A stretch of DNA of 64,000 bases from Mytilus californianus (GCF_021869535.1 NW_026262668.1:137317635-137381634), one strand, 5' to 3'; shown: positions 11,286 to 23,737, numbered from the stretch's first letter. Translations and numbers: made by a program. The notes: generated by a model not told the origin, from the sequence alone.

Positions 11286-12770
11286 AAAATATAGCCAAAT
11301 TCATCTAAGGTCAACTTTGCCTGAGGGAGTTGAAACCTTAGTTTCTTTATAATTTCAAAATTTATAAACAGACAATTTTAGAAAAGTTTGTTATAAATCA
11401 TGTCAGTACAGAAGTACTGACTACTGAACTGATGAACGTTTTAGGTATAGTTTAGTTGCGGTACTTTTTTCTGTGCTGTCAAGTTCCCATCACATTTCCA
11501 ATTCAAAGGTTTAATTGAAAGTAAGCGTATAGGAATCAGGAGAAACCTTTTATAAGTATGCGCGACACGATTAATAGTGTTTATCATGTTAGTTTTGAAT
11601 AAAACGGTTGGAAGGTAAGAAAATATTATAACTTCGTAACAAACAAATACAACATGTTTTAAACAAAGGCCTCTTTACCACCTTGTTATCCATAAACCAG
11701 TTTCCTCAACAAGTATTCGTAAATGTTTGTTTTCATAGCATGCGAAGGTAATTAGTCGGCAAACGCATTGGAGAGGGTTTGATGTCAAAATTTTTACGAT
11801 CATGACAGAAAAATGTTGTCTAATTTATTTGAATAATTCTAACAACTACATGTAAATAACCCACTAGTAATAAGGATGCAGTTGGTTTCAGCTGTGCAAT
11901 TACTAATAATAGCAATTACTAATAATTGCAAAGATGACACTATTGGATATTTGTATTTTTGTATGATTGGTTATGCTAGGAGTATTCCAATTTCTGAACA
12001 TGAATACAATAAGGGCTTGCATATAAATCTAGGTAATTAAGAAATACATATGATAGTAAGGATCGTAGATTTTTATTGAATATGTTGTAGCCCCTGTTGA
12101 CAAAACGGCCAACCAAAATTGCTGTATTGCCTGCATTCCGTTGATAACAGTTTTACATTATACGCTTAACCAGTTATTACTTCTAATTTGACTTAATGCC
12201 ATGCAAAAATATTTCCAAACAACAAACACAAAGTATTATTCCACTTCAAGATCACTAAAAATCAGAAGTTACTTAGTGCCAATACATAATCATTTACTAT
12301 AATAATTATACTTTTCAACAGAGAAGCAGTCAATTATAAAATGAACACATAAATCTCCAAACGATTTAGGTTCATTAAGAAAAAATAGGTATATCTCTGA
12401 CTGTTTTTTTGGCTGTAGTGATATTTTAAAGGTAGTAATTTGTCAAATTACGAAAAATTAATGTACAATTAATTATATGTATGTAACGCAAAACTTGTGT
12501 GTTGAAATAATTATGTAACTTAAACAAATGTTTCTTGAAGACTAAACTACATCTGGAATAGAAAGCATTGCATCAAATCAGAAAACACATGGGATTATCT
12601 GTAAATACAGGCAACAGTAGTTTACCGATGTTCAGGTTCAAACCTCATGCATCATAATTCGATTAAGTGGAAAAAATAAAGGTTGCAAAAAAAAAATGGG
12701 AATCGCATGAATTTCAAGAGGAGCAGTCCAGTTACGTCGACAGGATAAGCGTCTCTTGCTATGCATGCAT
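11286..12770. other. No supported gene; possible SINE trace near 12.6 kb
   Basis: No frame longer than 60 codons stands out. At 12628-12643 GTTCAGGTTCAAACCTC resembles a pol III B box, but no A box is found at the right distance. The text GTCGACAGGATAAGCGTCTC (12736-12755) looks like part of a mussel repeat. Neither is called. Confidence 0.4.
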
Positions 12771-13170
12771 AACCCTTTTTCAACTGATTTTTATAGTTTG
12801 TTCTTAATGTTGTACTGTAGCTCTACTATCCCAGGTTAGGGAGAGGGTTTAGAGCCTCCAAACATGTTTAACCCCGCCACAATTCTATTTGTGCCTGTCC
12901 CAAGTGAGGAGCCTGTATTTCAGTGGTTGTCGTTGTTTCATGTTTGTCATATTTGTTTTTCGTAAATCGTTTGTTATAATTAGTCTGTTAGTTTTTTTAA
13001 ATTGCAGTGTTTCATATTTTTCATGTCAGGGCATTTTATAGCCGAATATACGGTTTGAGGGTTTCTCATTATTGAAGGCCGTACGGATTCCTATAATTGC
13101 TTGAATCCACTTCATTTGAACTCTGGTGGCTAGTTGTCTCATTGGTAAATCACATCTCCTTATTTTTAGA
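12771..13170 (+). repeat. Solo 3' tail of Penelope-like family 1
   Basis: It has the tail's landmarks in order: CCCTTTTTCAACTGATTTTT, TAGTTTGTTCTTAATGTTGT, CTATCCCAGGTTAGGGAGAG, AACATGTTTAACCCCGCCAC, TTTTTCGTAAATCG, CATTTTATAGCCGAATATAC, GAAGGCCGTACGG and GTCTCATTGGTAAATCACAT. The same order follows the RT gene in the copies at 18.6, 45.5 and 55.1 kb. No RT codons precede it here. Confidence 0.85.
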
Positions 13171-13232
13171 TTCTCTGCTAGTCAAAATGACATAATCGGA
13201 ATAGAACACAATCGGTAAAATTCGTAAATACA

Positions 13233-13327
13233 ATATTGTAATGTATTTGTAGAGTTGACACCGTCAATCGTAGATTTGACGGTCGCAAATGAAATTGACA
13301 ATGAAAACTCTAAAAATACAGTACTGT
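13233..13327. mobile_element. Small foldback MITE (family E)
   Basis: Imperfect inverted ends pair across the element: TTTGTAGAGTTGACACCGTC on the left against TGACAATGAAAACTCTAAAA on the right, around TTTGACGGTCGCAAAT. A second member at 14312-14469 has the same layout and the same GGTCGCAAAT core. Confidence 0.55.
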
Positions 13328-13905
13328 TATTCATATTTTAACGCAAAATTCTTAAAATGATCAAAATGAAACATTTAACGGTATACGATAGAGAAAAGAT
13401 CCCTCGTTGATATATCCTTAAGATTTTGACACAAAGTCAACTTTGATATGCACTATTGAAATGTGCAAAAATATACCATCATGACAAGGCACTTGTCTCA
13501 GAAAAAAATTTCCTATATACCTTAATAAAATAACACAACTTTTAAAAGGAAAGAAATATTTTCATACGGTTTTTTAAAAAACCAATCCTAAATTCACTGG
13601 CCTTTAAGGCAATCCCTAAAATGAAGGTTTGATACGTTAAAATATTTGTGAAAACATATAATTTTCGACAATAAAAAGCAAATAACGATTTTCTTGCTAA
13701 TATGAATGCATGAATATAAAATTCAATTGTTGATTTCTGATTGCGTTTTCGATATAACATTCTTTAAGTAGTATATAGTCGATTGGAAAAGAAACAAATA
13801 GGGGTCCATGTGCTCACTTTTTATCTAGAAATAGAAAACCCAGTTTTTGTAAATGCTAGAGATCCCTTACCCCTTTTTGGCGCTAAATTATGTTGCAGTG
13901 TATTC

Positions 13906-14220
13906 TTAATTGAACAACGTAGTGCAGTTTTTCCCGCCGTACATCAAAACGCAATACGAATTGCTGGCATATACGATATTATTGATGGTACAAACTATCA
14001 TAAATTTGGCGTGCTTAAATATACAACATGTTCGTTTTCCATTGCAAATACTTTCAAATTCACGTAACCGATTTGATGACGTTAGTGATTTTTTCAGGAG
14101 TTTTGTATACTTATCAGCAGCAACGTTGCGAAAACAGCCGTTAAATTTGTTTATTATTTCCCTTGTTACTGTATCGCATGCCCTTAAAATATCCCGTAAA
14201 CGTCTACTTCGAATGCGCAA
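13906..14220 (-). CDS. Weak candidate coding frame, unknown product
   Basis: A 104-codon minus frame in a stretch slightly richer in GC than its surroundings. The product begins MRIRSRRLRDILRACD, is basic in its first half and has several Cys in the second. I recognise no domain. Two overlapping plus frames (13783-14067, 13910-14254) show that openness alone is not informative here. It could be an exon of a gene mostly outside view, an old transposon piece, or chance. Upstream (14560-14640) there are ACGTCA- and CACGTG-type motifs, which is only suggestive. Confidence 0.15.
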   Translation of the reverse strand: MRIRSRRLRDILRACDTVTREIINKFNGCFRNVAADKYTKLLKKSLTSSNRLREFESICNGKRTCCIFKHAKFMIVCTINNIVYASNSYCVLMYGGKNCTTLFN

Positions 14221-14311
14221 ATTGTTGCCAATGACTCAGACCGTCATCCGATGAAAGACATCGTCCAATCAAAATTGGCGTTACATGCCTTTTAAAATTA
14301 GAATTAAGGAC

Positions 14312-14469
14312 TGACAGTACTGTAGTTGAAGAGTTGCCGCCCACAATTAACGATTTGTCGGTCGCAAATACAGTTTAACTTGCAACGCGTAGCGGAGATA
14401 GTAAAACTGATACTTTTGACCGTCAAATCAAAATTGACGGCGGTAACTCTTCCGACTACAGTATCGTTA
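14312..14469. mobile_element. Small foldback MITE (family E)
   Basis: Left arm 14318-14348 and right arm 14433-14463 are reverse complements with a few mismatches: the left starts TACTGTAGTTGAAGAGTTGC and the right ends TAACTCTTCCGACTACAGTA. The interior has AACGATTTGTCGGTCGCAAA and TTTTGACCGTCAAATC, themselves near inverted copies. No coding capacity is present. Confidence 0.75.
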
Positions 14470-14897
14470 TTCCTGTTCTTACACAAAGAAAATTGGAGCT
14501 TGTCAAAATGTATAAATTCAAGATTAAATAAAAAGATGAAACTTCATTAATTAATTTGGCGCGTAAACATCATGCAAAACACGACGTCATACAAATGAAA
14601 ACATTCACACCAAAGGTTATTTCGTCACGTGTACGATTCAGTTTTGGATAAAATCCCATTGAAACGGCGATTTTGAGGGTTTTCTATGTTTTATTTTCGA
14701 TTTTATTGTATTAATCGAACATTTGTGAATTCCAGCAATTTAAAATGGCTACCCAAAGCATATCAATTTTAAATTTGACGGTAAATTTTAGCCAATGAAA
14801 AAAGTTGTTACATAAAGATTGCATTTGAATAAAGACGACTTTCTGGAATCTAAAGTTCTAAAACTGCGAAAACATTTAGCTGGTAAGTTGAGACACG

Positions 14898-14899
<2 letters not shown>
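14470..14899. other. No supported gene
   Basis: AT-rich sequence with scattered CRE-like (GACGTCAT at 14582) and E-box-like (CACGTG at 14626) motifs. No nearby transcript can be supported. Confidence 0.35.

Positions 14900-14940
<41 letters not shown>
14900..14940. repeat. (TAA)n microsatellite, LINE 3' tail
   Basis: About 13 uninterrupted trinucleotides directly abutting the LINE 3' UTR; read on the LINE strand it is (ATT)n. Confidence 0.9.
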
Positions 14941-15128
14941 TCTTTATTTAGAGAGAGTAACTCATTTGGATTACACCAATTTTCAATAAGGCTCTCTTAA
15001 TACAATAATAATTACATTAAAAATAAACAATACATATTCAATAATAATGATAAATAAAGATGTAATACAATTTAAATACAATAAACAATTATTATATATG
15101 GCATTACAGTACAAATATCATGGTAATG

Positions 15129-16431
15129 TTAAAAGTACATAGATTTGTAGTTATGTTTAAATTCTAATACTGTGTTTGATTTTTTAATTGAATCAGGAAG
15201 AGCATTCCATACTTTTGGTCCATTGTACGAGACCCTAGACATACAACTCTGTATTTGGTTTTGGAATTATAAAATTATCTGAGGACGAAAATCTCGTATT
15301 GTATTTTTGGTTTGCAGAAGCTGATACAATAAGACTGGACATATATTCTGGAGCTAAGCCATGTTTTGCCTTATACATTAGTAATGATTTATGATAATGT
15401 ATTCTTTGTGTAATCGGCACAATGTTACATTCGTGAAATAATTCGCTTGAAGGTTTGGTGTAATCATGTTCGTCTAAAATTATTCTTGCTGCCCTCTTTT
15501 GCAGTTTTAGTAAACTATCTAATAGAAAGTTATTACAGTTTCCCCATATTGAACAACAATAATCTAAGTGAGGTAAAACGTAAGCGTTATAGAAAATTTG
15601 TCTAGCTTTGTGATTTAAATATTTCTTTATCCTTTTTAGTAAAGCTAAAGAAGAGTTAACCCTTTTTATGATATAATCAATATGAGAAGACCAAGATAGA
15701 GATGCATCAACAAAAATACCTAGAACCTTTTCACATGTACTTTCTTTAATTTGTTGTCCATTCATAGCAATATTAATGTTTTCATTTGAAGTAGCTGAAA
15801 GCTTCTGTTTAGAGCCAATACATATAGCCTTCGTTTTAGATACATTTACAGCCATTTTATTGTCATCACACCAGCTAAAAATATCTTGTAAAACCGTATT
15901 AAGTTTATGACTGATACAACTTTTGTTTTGTCCAATGACTGATATGGTGCTATCATCAGCAAATAAATCGGTGTTATGATTAGGATTAGATAAAGGAAGA
16001 TCATTTATAAAAATTACAGGTCCTAAAACGGATCCTTGAGGTACACCCGTTTTTTGTTTTTGTAAGTCTGAAGATGTATTTGAAATAGATACCATCTGAT
16101 ATCTGTCAGCCAAATATGATGTAAACCATCGTAGCGAAGTATAAGCAAATTTGTATTTGTTTAATTTTTGAATAAGCAGTTCATGATTGAGAAGATCAAA
16201 GGCTTTTGCTAGATCTAGAAACACTGCCCCAACAAGATCGCCATCATCAATGGCTTTAAGCCATTTATCCAATAAAGCTGTTAACGCAGTTTGACAAGAA
16301 TGGTTTGCGCGAAAGCCTGACTGCATTCTATACAATAAGTTGTATTTATTAAGATACTTTACTAAGTGTGTTTTCACATGTTTTTCGAGGATTTTAGAAA
16401 TGAGTGGTAAAATTACAATTGGTCTGTAATT
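15129..16431 (-). pseudogene. LINE reverse transcriptase (ORF2 C-terminal part, frameshifted)
   Basis: The main frame (16377-15235, 380 codons from an internal Met; homology starts further upstream at YRPIVILPLISKILEKHV) encodes RT. It has FRANHSCQTAL; motif A in VFLDLAKAFDLLNHELL with the catalytic Asp; motif B GVPQGSVLGP; motif C in LFADDSTI (15952-15963), the catalytic Asp pair; then LGIFVDASLSWSSHIDYI and the C-terminal LPHLDYCCSIWG and LQKRAARIIL segments usual in Jockey/CR1-type elements. After GP the usual run to INDLP is about three residues short. A one-base loss near 15235-15240 gives an early stop; in the next frame the product continues RVSYNGPKVWNALPDSI to a stop at 15129-15131. 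N-terminal endonuclease is absent by truncation. Dead copy; clade not settled. Confidence 0.9.
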
Positions 16432-18344
16432 AAAAACGTATATGTTGTATCGGTCAAAAACGTCGTTATGGTGAACGTATACTTATGAAGTGTTGATTTC
16501 AGTCGATTTTAAATGAAAAAAAAAAGTTTCTAGATACAACTGCTTAAACTCCTTTTTTGTACATATCGTGTGCCACACACACAAAAACATGGCAAATAAT
16601 AAAATTGTTTTCTTCCGAAATGTTGACAGTAATAACAAGGGTGATGTTTGTAATAACGCAAGGTATCAGACGATTAAAATCATACTATCCGTTTTAGATT
16701 AAAAATCAATCATTTTCTGGGATAAAGCATAGAAAAAGGATTAGGGTAAAATTGTAATAGAAATCTATCACTGACGTCATAACGTTGTCTGAATTTAGCC
16801 ACGAAACAATCAAAACGTTCGACACAAGTACATGTATCATACAAATTTTGAGATCAGCCAGATTAAAATGCATCTTTATCCAGAAATGGTTGGACAAACG
16901 AAAAGAAAGGATAAAGTGTATTTATTTCCGACACAAAATCACCACTCGTACATCGTGAGACCTTGACTGGACTAACACCAGGAGAAATAAAAACGAATTA
17001 CATGTTTTAATGAGACAGTAGGGCTTTAATATACATCCATGACAAAACTTATTACAGAAACTTGACAAAAATCAAAGCAGAAAAAAAATGCGAAACTTTT
17101 GCTATTCTCTACCTCAAGGTAACAGAGTTATTTTCAACATGGTATACAAGCTCAAGCCGATTCCTTTGACCATAACACTTCATTTGTGCAATTTCGATAT
17201 TATCAACAAATTTCACACTACATTGTTATAATTTAGCCAACATTCATTGTATAATATAGAAACTTTATCTAAACATTGCTAACCTAGTACAAAATTTGCG
17301 TTGATAACATCTTCATTTGACGGGATTTGATGCCCTCAGTTTTATACACTTGTGGTTTTAAGTCTGTGATAAATTTCCATAGCGTCTTTCTTACACAGTA
17401 GTGTCATCAATTATCAGTAAAAGATTGCAATATTTTGCGGTAAAATAATTCAAAAGTGACAATAGGAAAGACTAAGGTATGATTTTACATACGGTATGCA
17501 GTGATAAATTATCAACATTGGTAACAATTGAATCAGAACAAGAATAAGAGTAGGTCTGTTATTTCTAAATAATACATTCAGTTTTACTGAATCTGGTAAA
17601 TTTCAAACAAAAACAAATTTATTACATCGAAGTAAACTGAAAACAGAGGATATCTCAAATGTCAAATTAATGATAAACAATGATGTATTAACTGAATTAT
17701 TACATTCTCTATATTTATTACTAACGTATAATAAATAGCAGACTAAATATTTAAATATTGAATATACTGGACATACATAAACTACTTTCAATGAAGTACA
17801 AATAGTACGCATATTCTCTCAGCTGTTCGATAAATTGTATAAATTCGGAAAATAGCTTACCAAATTAACTGACACAATCTGATGGATATCGAACAGCACA
17901 GCTTAGGGATCACCAAAACACTTGTTGATGTTAAAATATATTGTACAAACTGTATACAATGTAGAAGGTAATAACCTCTGACTAGAACAAGGGGCACTTC
18001 TAAATCGACGAGATAATTCATATGATATTCAAAATTCCGTTATTGTCGATAAAACCATTTTTAATAAAAAAAAAAAGCCGATGTATAATATAGTTTTTTA
18101 AGTGTTATATTAAAAAAAATGTTAATTTCTTAATTGATATATTAGACAGACGTTTGGTTATATTGTAAACTTCATGAATCTTATAGAGAATTTATAAAAG
18201 AATATCTGTATAACGTGTATATGGGTTTGGTTTAATGCTTTGTTCAATTTCGAAATAAGGCATACGCATATAAATTATTCAAGGAATTGTCAAGAGATAA
18301 TGGGTTTAGAAAGTGACAAGACCCATTACAGGGCATGATTTATG
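16432..18344. other. No supported gene
   Basis: AT-rich sequence with minus frames of 63 and 69 codons (16706-16897, 17603-17812) that show no domain. No repeat family of this window is recognisable. Confidence 0.45.
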
Positions 18345-18542
18345 TTCAAGACAAAAAAGGGATATTAAGTATGGATACAGTAACAAACGACAATCACTGA
18401 ATAACAGGCTCCTGATTTGTTAACAGGAACATACAGAACATGTATACGGACGCCCAACCCTCCCTTAACCTGGGACAGTGGTGTAACAGCACATCATAAG
18501 AACAAACTATAAAAATCAGTTGAAAGGGCTTAATATCGTTTC
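18345..18542 (-). repeat. Penelope-like tail fragment, inverted, just upstream of a sense copy
   Basis: On the plus strand: GACAATCACTGAATAACAGG, CTCCTGATTTGTTAACAGGA, GCCCAACCCTCCCTTAACC, TGGGACAGTGGTGTAACAGC and AAAAATCAGTTGAAAGGGCT. This is the complement of the central part of the family 1 tail. It lies about 50 bases before the sense-oriented RT remnant starting near 18595. Confidence 0.8.
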
Positions 18543-18594
18543 ACCTCGGCCTCTAGTAAGTGTTCTCAATCTATTATTTAAATGCTTTTAACTA

Positions 18595-19790
18595 GTTCCA
18601 TAACTACTATCAAAAACTTATCATTAACTATTGTAATAAAACATATGTAAATAATGGAATTAACTATTTTTGGAGTGTAAAAAATTCTTTGGATGTTTTA
18701 GATGAATCACGTGCTTTTGATGGTCCTTTTGATTCTTCTGACAGTTTTGACTTTCAACTCTTTACACTACACTTCCACACAATCTTATCAAACAAAAATG
18801 TTCCTATTTAATTAAATGGACGTTAGAAAAATCTAATTGCAAATATACTTGCTGCAACTCATTTAAAGCCTTCTTCTCTAATGAGAAAGGTAAATATGCT
18901 AGATATACTTACTGGAGGTATGATGAGATGATTGAAGCAGTTTATTTCTCCTTGATAACATTTATCTACGTTTCGGCAATAAAGTGTATCGACAGGTTGT
19001 AGGTATTCCTATGGTCACCAATTGCGCCCCTTTAATAGCAGACTTGTTCTTGTACTGATGTGAATCACAGTTTATGATCAAACTCAGTAAAGACCCGTCT
19101 AAGTTACATTTAATTGATAAATTCAACAACACTTATCGTTATCTTGGTGATATTTTTTCGTTAAATAATCAAGAATTTTTTAAATATACTGCCGACATTT
19201 ACTCATAGGAACTTACTATAAATAAATCAATTATTAACGGTAATAACTGTCCTTTTCTAGATTTATATATTTCAGTTTTACACGGAAACTTCTACAATAA
19301 AATTTACGACAAAAGGGGCGATTTTTCTTTCCCTATTGTTAATTTTCCTTTTTAGTATGGTGATGTTCCTATGGCACCATCTTACAGTGTTTATATTTCG
19401 CAACTGGTTCGTGTCTGTACTTATGTTTTGCATTTCAATGAACGTAATCTATGTATTACTGGTAAATTATTAAGTCAGGGATTTCGTTACCACAAATTAT
19501 TTAAACCTTTACTAAATTCTTCCATAGATACAAAGATTTGGTTTGTAAGTTTGGCTGTACCTGTAGTAAACTTATTTCAAACGGGATAGCAAATCCTAAT
19601 TTTTAAGGAGATGGTGTTGACCGAGCCCGAAAATTTAGATACGATCCGGGTAAACTTATCGATCCTTTAAATAAACTTGTTCTAAAAGGTTACCAATTCA
19701 ACACTGTAGCTAGATCTTTAAATATTGTTTGATTGGTATAAACATTGATTTTGTTATCAGAAATTAAAATTAAACTAATATTATTGTTAT
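18595..19790 (+). pseudogene. Penelope-like RT remnant, family 1
   Basis: Conceptual translation with several frame changes gives NNGINYFWSVKNSLDVLD, a ruined motif A (SFDFQLFTLHFH where other copies have FDFSTLYTT), GIPMVTNCAPLIADLFLY with G-to-V in motif B, and YRYLGDIFSLNN at 19134-19163. There the catalytic YLDD has become YLGD. Stops interrupt the body. The end is better kept: CPFLDLYISVLHG, IYDKRGDFSFPIVNFPF, then 19371-19589 (YSVYISQLVR, FNERNLCITGKLLSQGFRYH) and RYDPGKLIDPLNKLVLKGYQ. The gene is followed by its 3' tail. The copy is 5'-truncated and inactive. Confidence 0.85.
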
Positions 19791-20492
19791 ATACATACAC
19801 ATATGGACATTCACGGCTCTACAATCTGTCCATACCTGTATTTTTGCATTGCACAAGGTCATTTTTTTTTCTGACTGTTACACTAAATTCATTGGATGTT
19901 GGATGTGTGCTGATTGATACTTTAGTCTTAGATACATGATTTTTTTATTAGTTTTTATTGAGTTTGAACTAGCTGTTCGTAACTGCGAGTACTCTCAGAT
20001 CTGTACTTCGTGTCTTTTTTGTTGTAGGGATGTATGAATAGTCACGTCCGTTCTGTGTTTTTGTTACTTGTTTTCTGCTTTGTATCGATCTGATGAGTTA
20101 CGCCCTTTTCAACTGATTTTTATAGTTTGTTCATATGTTGTACTGTTACACCACTGTCCCAGGTTAAGGGATGTTGTGCGCCCGCTAACATGTTTAACCC
20201 CGCCACATTCTGTATAAGTCAGGAGCCGGTAATTCAGTTGTTGTCGTTTGTTGCTGTATATCATATTTGTTTTTCGTTCATTGTTTTTACATAAATCAGG
20301 CTGTTAGTTTTCTCGTTTGAATTGTTTTACATTTGTCATTTCGGGGCCCTTTTATAGCTGACTATGCGGTATGGGTTTTGCTCGTTGTCGAAGGCCCTAT
20401 GCTGACCTATAGTTGTTAACTTGTATGTGATTTGGTCTCTGATGGAGAGTTGTCTCATTGACAATTCTACCACATCTTCTTATTTTTGTATT
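19791..20492 (+). repeat. 3' tail of the Penelope-like copy at 18.6 kb
   Basis: It runs from the end of the RT frame to CTTCTTATTTTTGTATT. Landmarks: TTTGCATTGCACAAGGTCAT, AACTAGCTGTTCGTAACTGC, GTCACGTCCGTTCTGTG, TTTGTATCGATCTGATGAG, CCCAGGTTAAGGG, AACATGTTTAACCCCGCCAC, TTTTATAGCTGACTATGCGG and GGAGAGTTGTCTCATTGACA. An 18-base inverted match to the TATCGATCTGATGAG block lies just outside the end (20495-20513). Confidence 0.85.
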
Positions 20493-20514
20493 GACTCATC
20501 AGATCGATACAATA

Positions 20515-22884
20515 GTTTGCTACACGTTCTTATATCAAAATTTCAAACATAATCAACGCGATTTTTTCATTGCCCATTCTATGTGTTTATTTCTCTGGTA
20601 AATTTAGTAATCCAGTATCATCAAACTTATCAGGAAATCGGTGCGTGTATGATAAATGTCATGCATTATAGAATGTACTGAAATGAAATGGCTGCAACAG
20701 GACAAAATGCTTTTCAGTTTATATATTTCGGCATAAAAGTGAAAATAACTTGTAAAGTGTAAAATAGAACTATCGTATTGTATGCATAAATAAAGCTTCA
20801 ACGGATATATATATATATACCTATGAATGTTATATTAATATATAAACCAATACAATCAGTTAAAGCGGAGAGGAATCATTTTTAAAGTCGATAAAAAATA
20901 TAACAGAAAGGAGGAAAGATAGATAAAAAAAATCTACACTTACCTTTGAGGGGATTTAGAACTAGCTGAATAACTTGTTTCCTATATTGTTAACTCTGCA
21001 ATAAAGTAACGTTTAGCTTTAATATTCATCAAAGAGCCGATTATCCATCTTCTGTTACAGTTATTAATCAAACCTAACCCAGGAATGCAAAAAATACAGC
21101 ACATCCAGTTGTAACACATTCATTAGTATAAATGTTTATACAATTTACAAGAACAACATTATAATAGATTCCTGCTTATAAACTTCTGGCAGAACTTTTC
21201 ACTCAGACTTTGTTAGAAGGCATTGATAGAATCTATAATATCTTAATCAATTTCGGGCATACAAAGGGGGGATCATATTCAAATGTTGTCAACTGTCACG
21301 AAGTACTTACACATATAAATATACAAGTATACAAGACAGCAAATATATTTAACATCTTAAAATTTTCGTCGAAAGCAAACTGAGGTTTTTCTTTTCTTCT
21401 TAAAATGGCAAATAAAATAAAAATATCACATAAATATATAAATATTTAAAACCTTATGATTCCCTAAACAGTTCAGAATTAAAACAAGCATTTAAATTAG
21501 TTAAAAGTATCATATCTGATTTCATACAGTTCCTAACAATAAAACAATTAATAAAGACACAAAGCATCTACAGACCGAAACAACATAGCCTACGTGTCAC
21601 CGTAGTCTATTAATAACAGTCAGATTATGTAACGCTGTGTTTTATGTAGAATCGATTGACAATTAAGAACAAATATATTTATCTGGAACAATTAAACCCG
21701 TGTAAGAAAGCTCACTTAACCTGTGTCTGTAAATTTGTTCTATTTATTATTTTAACGTACATACAATTAGTTTATTTATGTATATAAGAATAAAATGGGC
21801 CAGAACCATTAAAACGTACACATAGATGTTGAAAAAAAAAATTAATGAATTTCGCGAGTTCTTTAATCTTATAATTTTCAAATGATCAGTGTTCCGGCGT
21901 TTTCACAAAACTATATTATAAAGACAAAAGTTTAATGCTTGAAAAGAAGATATATTCGTAACACTCTTGAGATGTATTACACACTATTTTTCACGGCGGT
22001 ATATTGAATTTGCTTCTTTGAAGTATGTTATGTGCATACGTTTCGTTTGATGGCAAAACAGTTTGCTGAATAATAATAATAAAGTCTGCTGCCCTGGTAT
22101 GGGAAACTACTATTTTAATATGGTTTGGGAATAATATAATCAGGGAAATAATTAGATAGAAAAAAAGAAACAAACACACCGACAATAACAATCCATTGTA
22201 ATACCTTCTTGTACTCATTCAAGGGATTACAAAATAAAGACGGATCGTAGTATTGTGATACATATATTTTAAAAGAATGTAAAACAATTGATGTAGATTT
22301 ATATATATACAGACATATATAATAGGCTATATTTAAATTGCGTGACCCGTGCGGACTCTATCCAGCTATTGTTGAAGGTGTTATAAAACTGTAATCAAGC
22401 TGACCAAGTCTGGGGTTAAGTGGGATCATTATTAAATTAAGTCGGATCAATAGATTAAACACCTGCGTTTTAAATCTTTTTATTTTTTTTAATAATCTAT
22501 ATGTTAAAGATTTATATGTTTTGCTCAATAACAAAGTTTATTAGGGTTTAATTTAATGAATTCTTCACGACTTAACTAGGAACATGTCATCCCAATTCTT
22601 GTGTAGTGTATATCCGTCTATTCAACGAAAACGTAACATTGTTCAAGTATCGAATCATTAAAATTTACGTTTTTTTTTAATTTTAACAATGTACTTATTC
22701 AACAGACTTTTTTCTGTCTAATATTTTGCCTTCTAAAATAACATGGGACATTCTATTTGCAGTTTAACTTGATACCAGCAGTATTGGCGGTCGAAGAAGA
22801 ATATGTCTAGTGACAAAGAAATTATGCTTTAAAATGTTAACCTGAGTAACTCGCTAATGAAAATAAAGAAAAGCATTCGTAGTA
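20515..22884. other. No supported gene
   Basis: AT-rich. Frames at 20604-20801 and 21991-22218 (minus) are short and hydrophobic from T-rich codons, with no recognised domain. A short TA run lies at 20808-20818. Confidence 0.45.
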
Positions 22885-23640
22885 TAAACAGTCCTGATTA
22901 TCAGGGAATATAAAATAGTCCTAATGTTCATGGAGTATACAAAAGTCCTGATGATCATGGAATATAAAATAGTCATAATGTTCATGGAGTATACAAAAGT
23001 CCTGATGTTCAGGGAATATAAAATAGTCCTAATGTTTATGGAGTATAAAATAGTCCTAATGTTCACGCAGTATACAAAAGTCCTGATGATCAGGGAATAT
23101 AAATTAGTCCTAATGTTCATGCAGTATACAAAAGTCCTGCTGTTCATGGAGTACAAAATAGGCCTGGGTCTCAGGGATTAAAATACCCGCATTCCTAAGG
23201 CTCAGGGAGTAAACTATATGTAGTCCTGAGTCTCATGTTGTATAACATAGCCATGATGCCCAATGGAGTATAAAATAGTCTTGATACTCAATAGAGAATA
23301 AAATAAGTCCGGAGGCTCCGTGAGTAAAAATAGTCCTAAGGTTCAGTGCGTACAAAAAAAGTCATGAGGCTCAGCGAGTACAAAAAAGGCCTGGTGTTTA
23401 GGGGGTACAAATACTCCTGATGTTCATTGAGTACAAATAGTCCTGATGTTCATTGAGTACAAATTGTCCTGATGTTCATTGAGTACAAATAGTCCTGATG
23501 TACAGGGAGTACAAAATAGTCCTTAGGCTCAGAGTGTAAATAAAAATAACCCTTATTGCCCAATGGAGTACAAAATATCCCTAATGGCCAATGGAACATA
23601 CAATAAACTGATCCACAGGCAGTACAAAATAGTCCAGATG
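22885..23640. repeat. Tandem array, ~27-bp unit
   Basis: The unit is close to AGTCCTGATGTTCATGGAG followed by TATAAAAT, repeated about 25-28 times. Units are most regular at 22920-23160 and 23400-23510, with diverged units between. Since 27 is nine codons, a nine-residue periodic frame is open on both strands (22854-23156 minus, 22924-23181 plus). This is a consequence of the unit length, not evidence for a protein. Confidence 0.9.
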
Positions 23641-23737
23641 CATTTATTTCAAATTAAATTAAGAACAGAACAATTAAGAGATAATTGGAAGATTAACGTA
23701 AGGTTTAACGTACATATCAAAACTTTAGTGTTCTTAT

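Larger units (their letters stand above)
14900..16431 (-). mobile_element. 5'-truncated LINE with (ATT)n tail
   Basis: On the minus strand the element opens in the middle of RT (YRPI, 16431), runs through the RT gene, a 190-base 3' UTR and CTCTCTAAATAAAGATATT, and ends in an ATT microsatellite (14900-14940). A 3' microsatellite tail and 5' truncation are normal products of LINE insertion by target-primed reverse transcription. Homology stops abruptly at the 5' edge. I could not identify a target-site duplication because the 3' side is microsatellite. Confidence 0.85.

Noticed and set aside
12600-12760. Second SINE from a B-box-like GGTTCAAACC
   Set aside because: No A box at a suitable distance on the same strand.
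20083-20513. Hammerhead core at TATCGATCTGATGAG in Penelope-like tails
   Set aside because: CTGATGAG is present but no stem II/GAAA follows within range in any of the copies.
22885-23640. CRISPR-like array
   Set aside because: Units are contiguous without unique spacers, and the DNA is of animal type.
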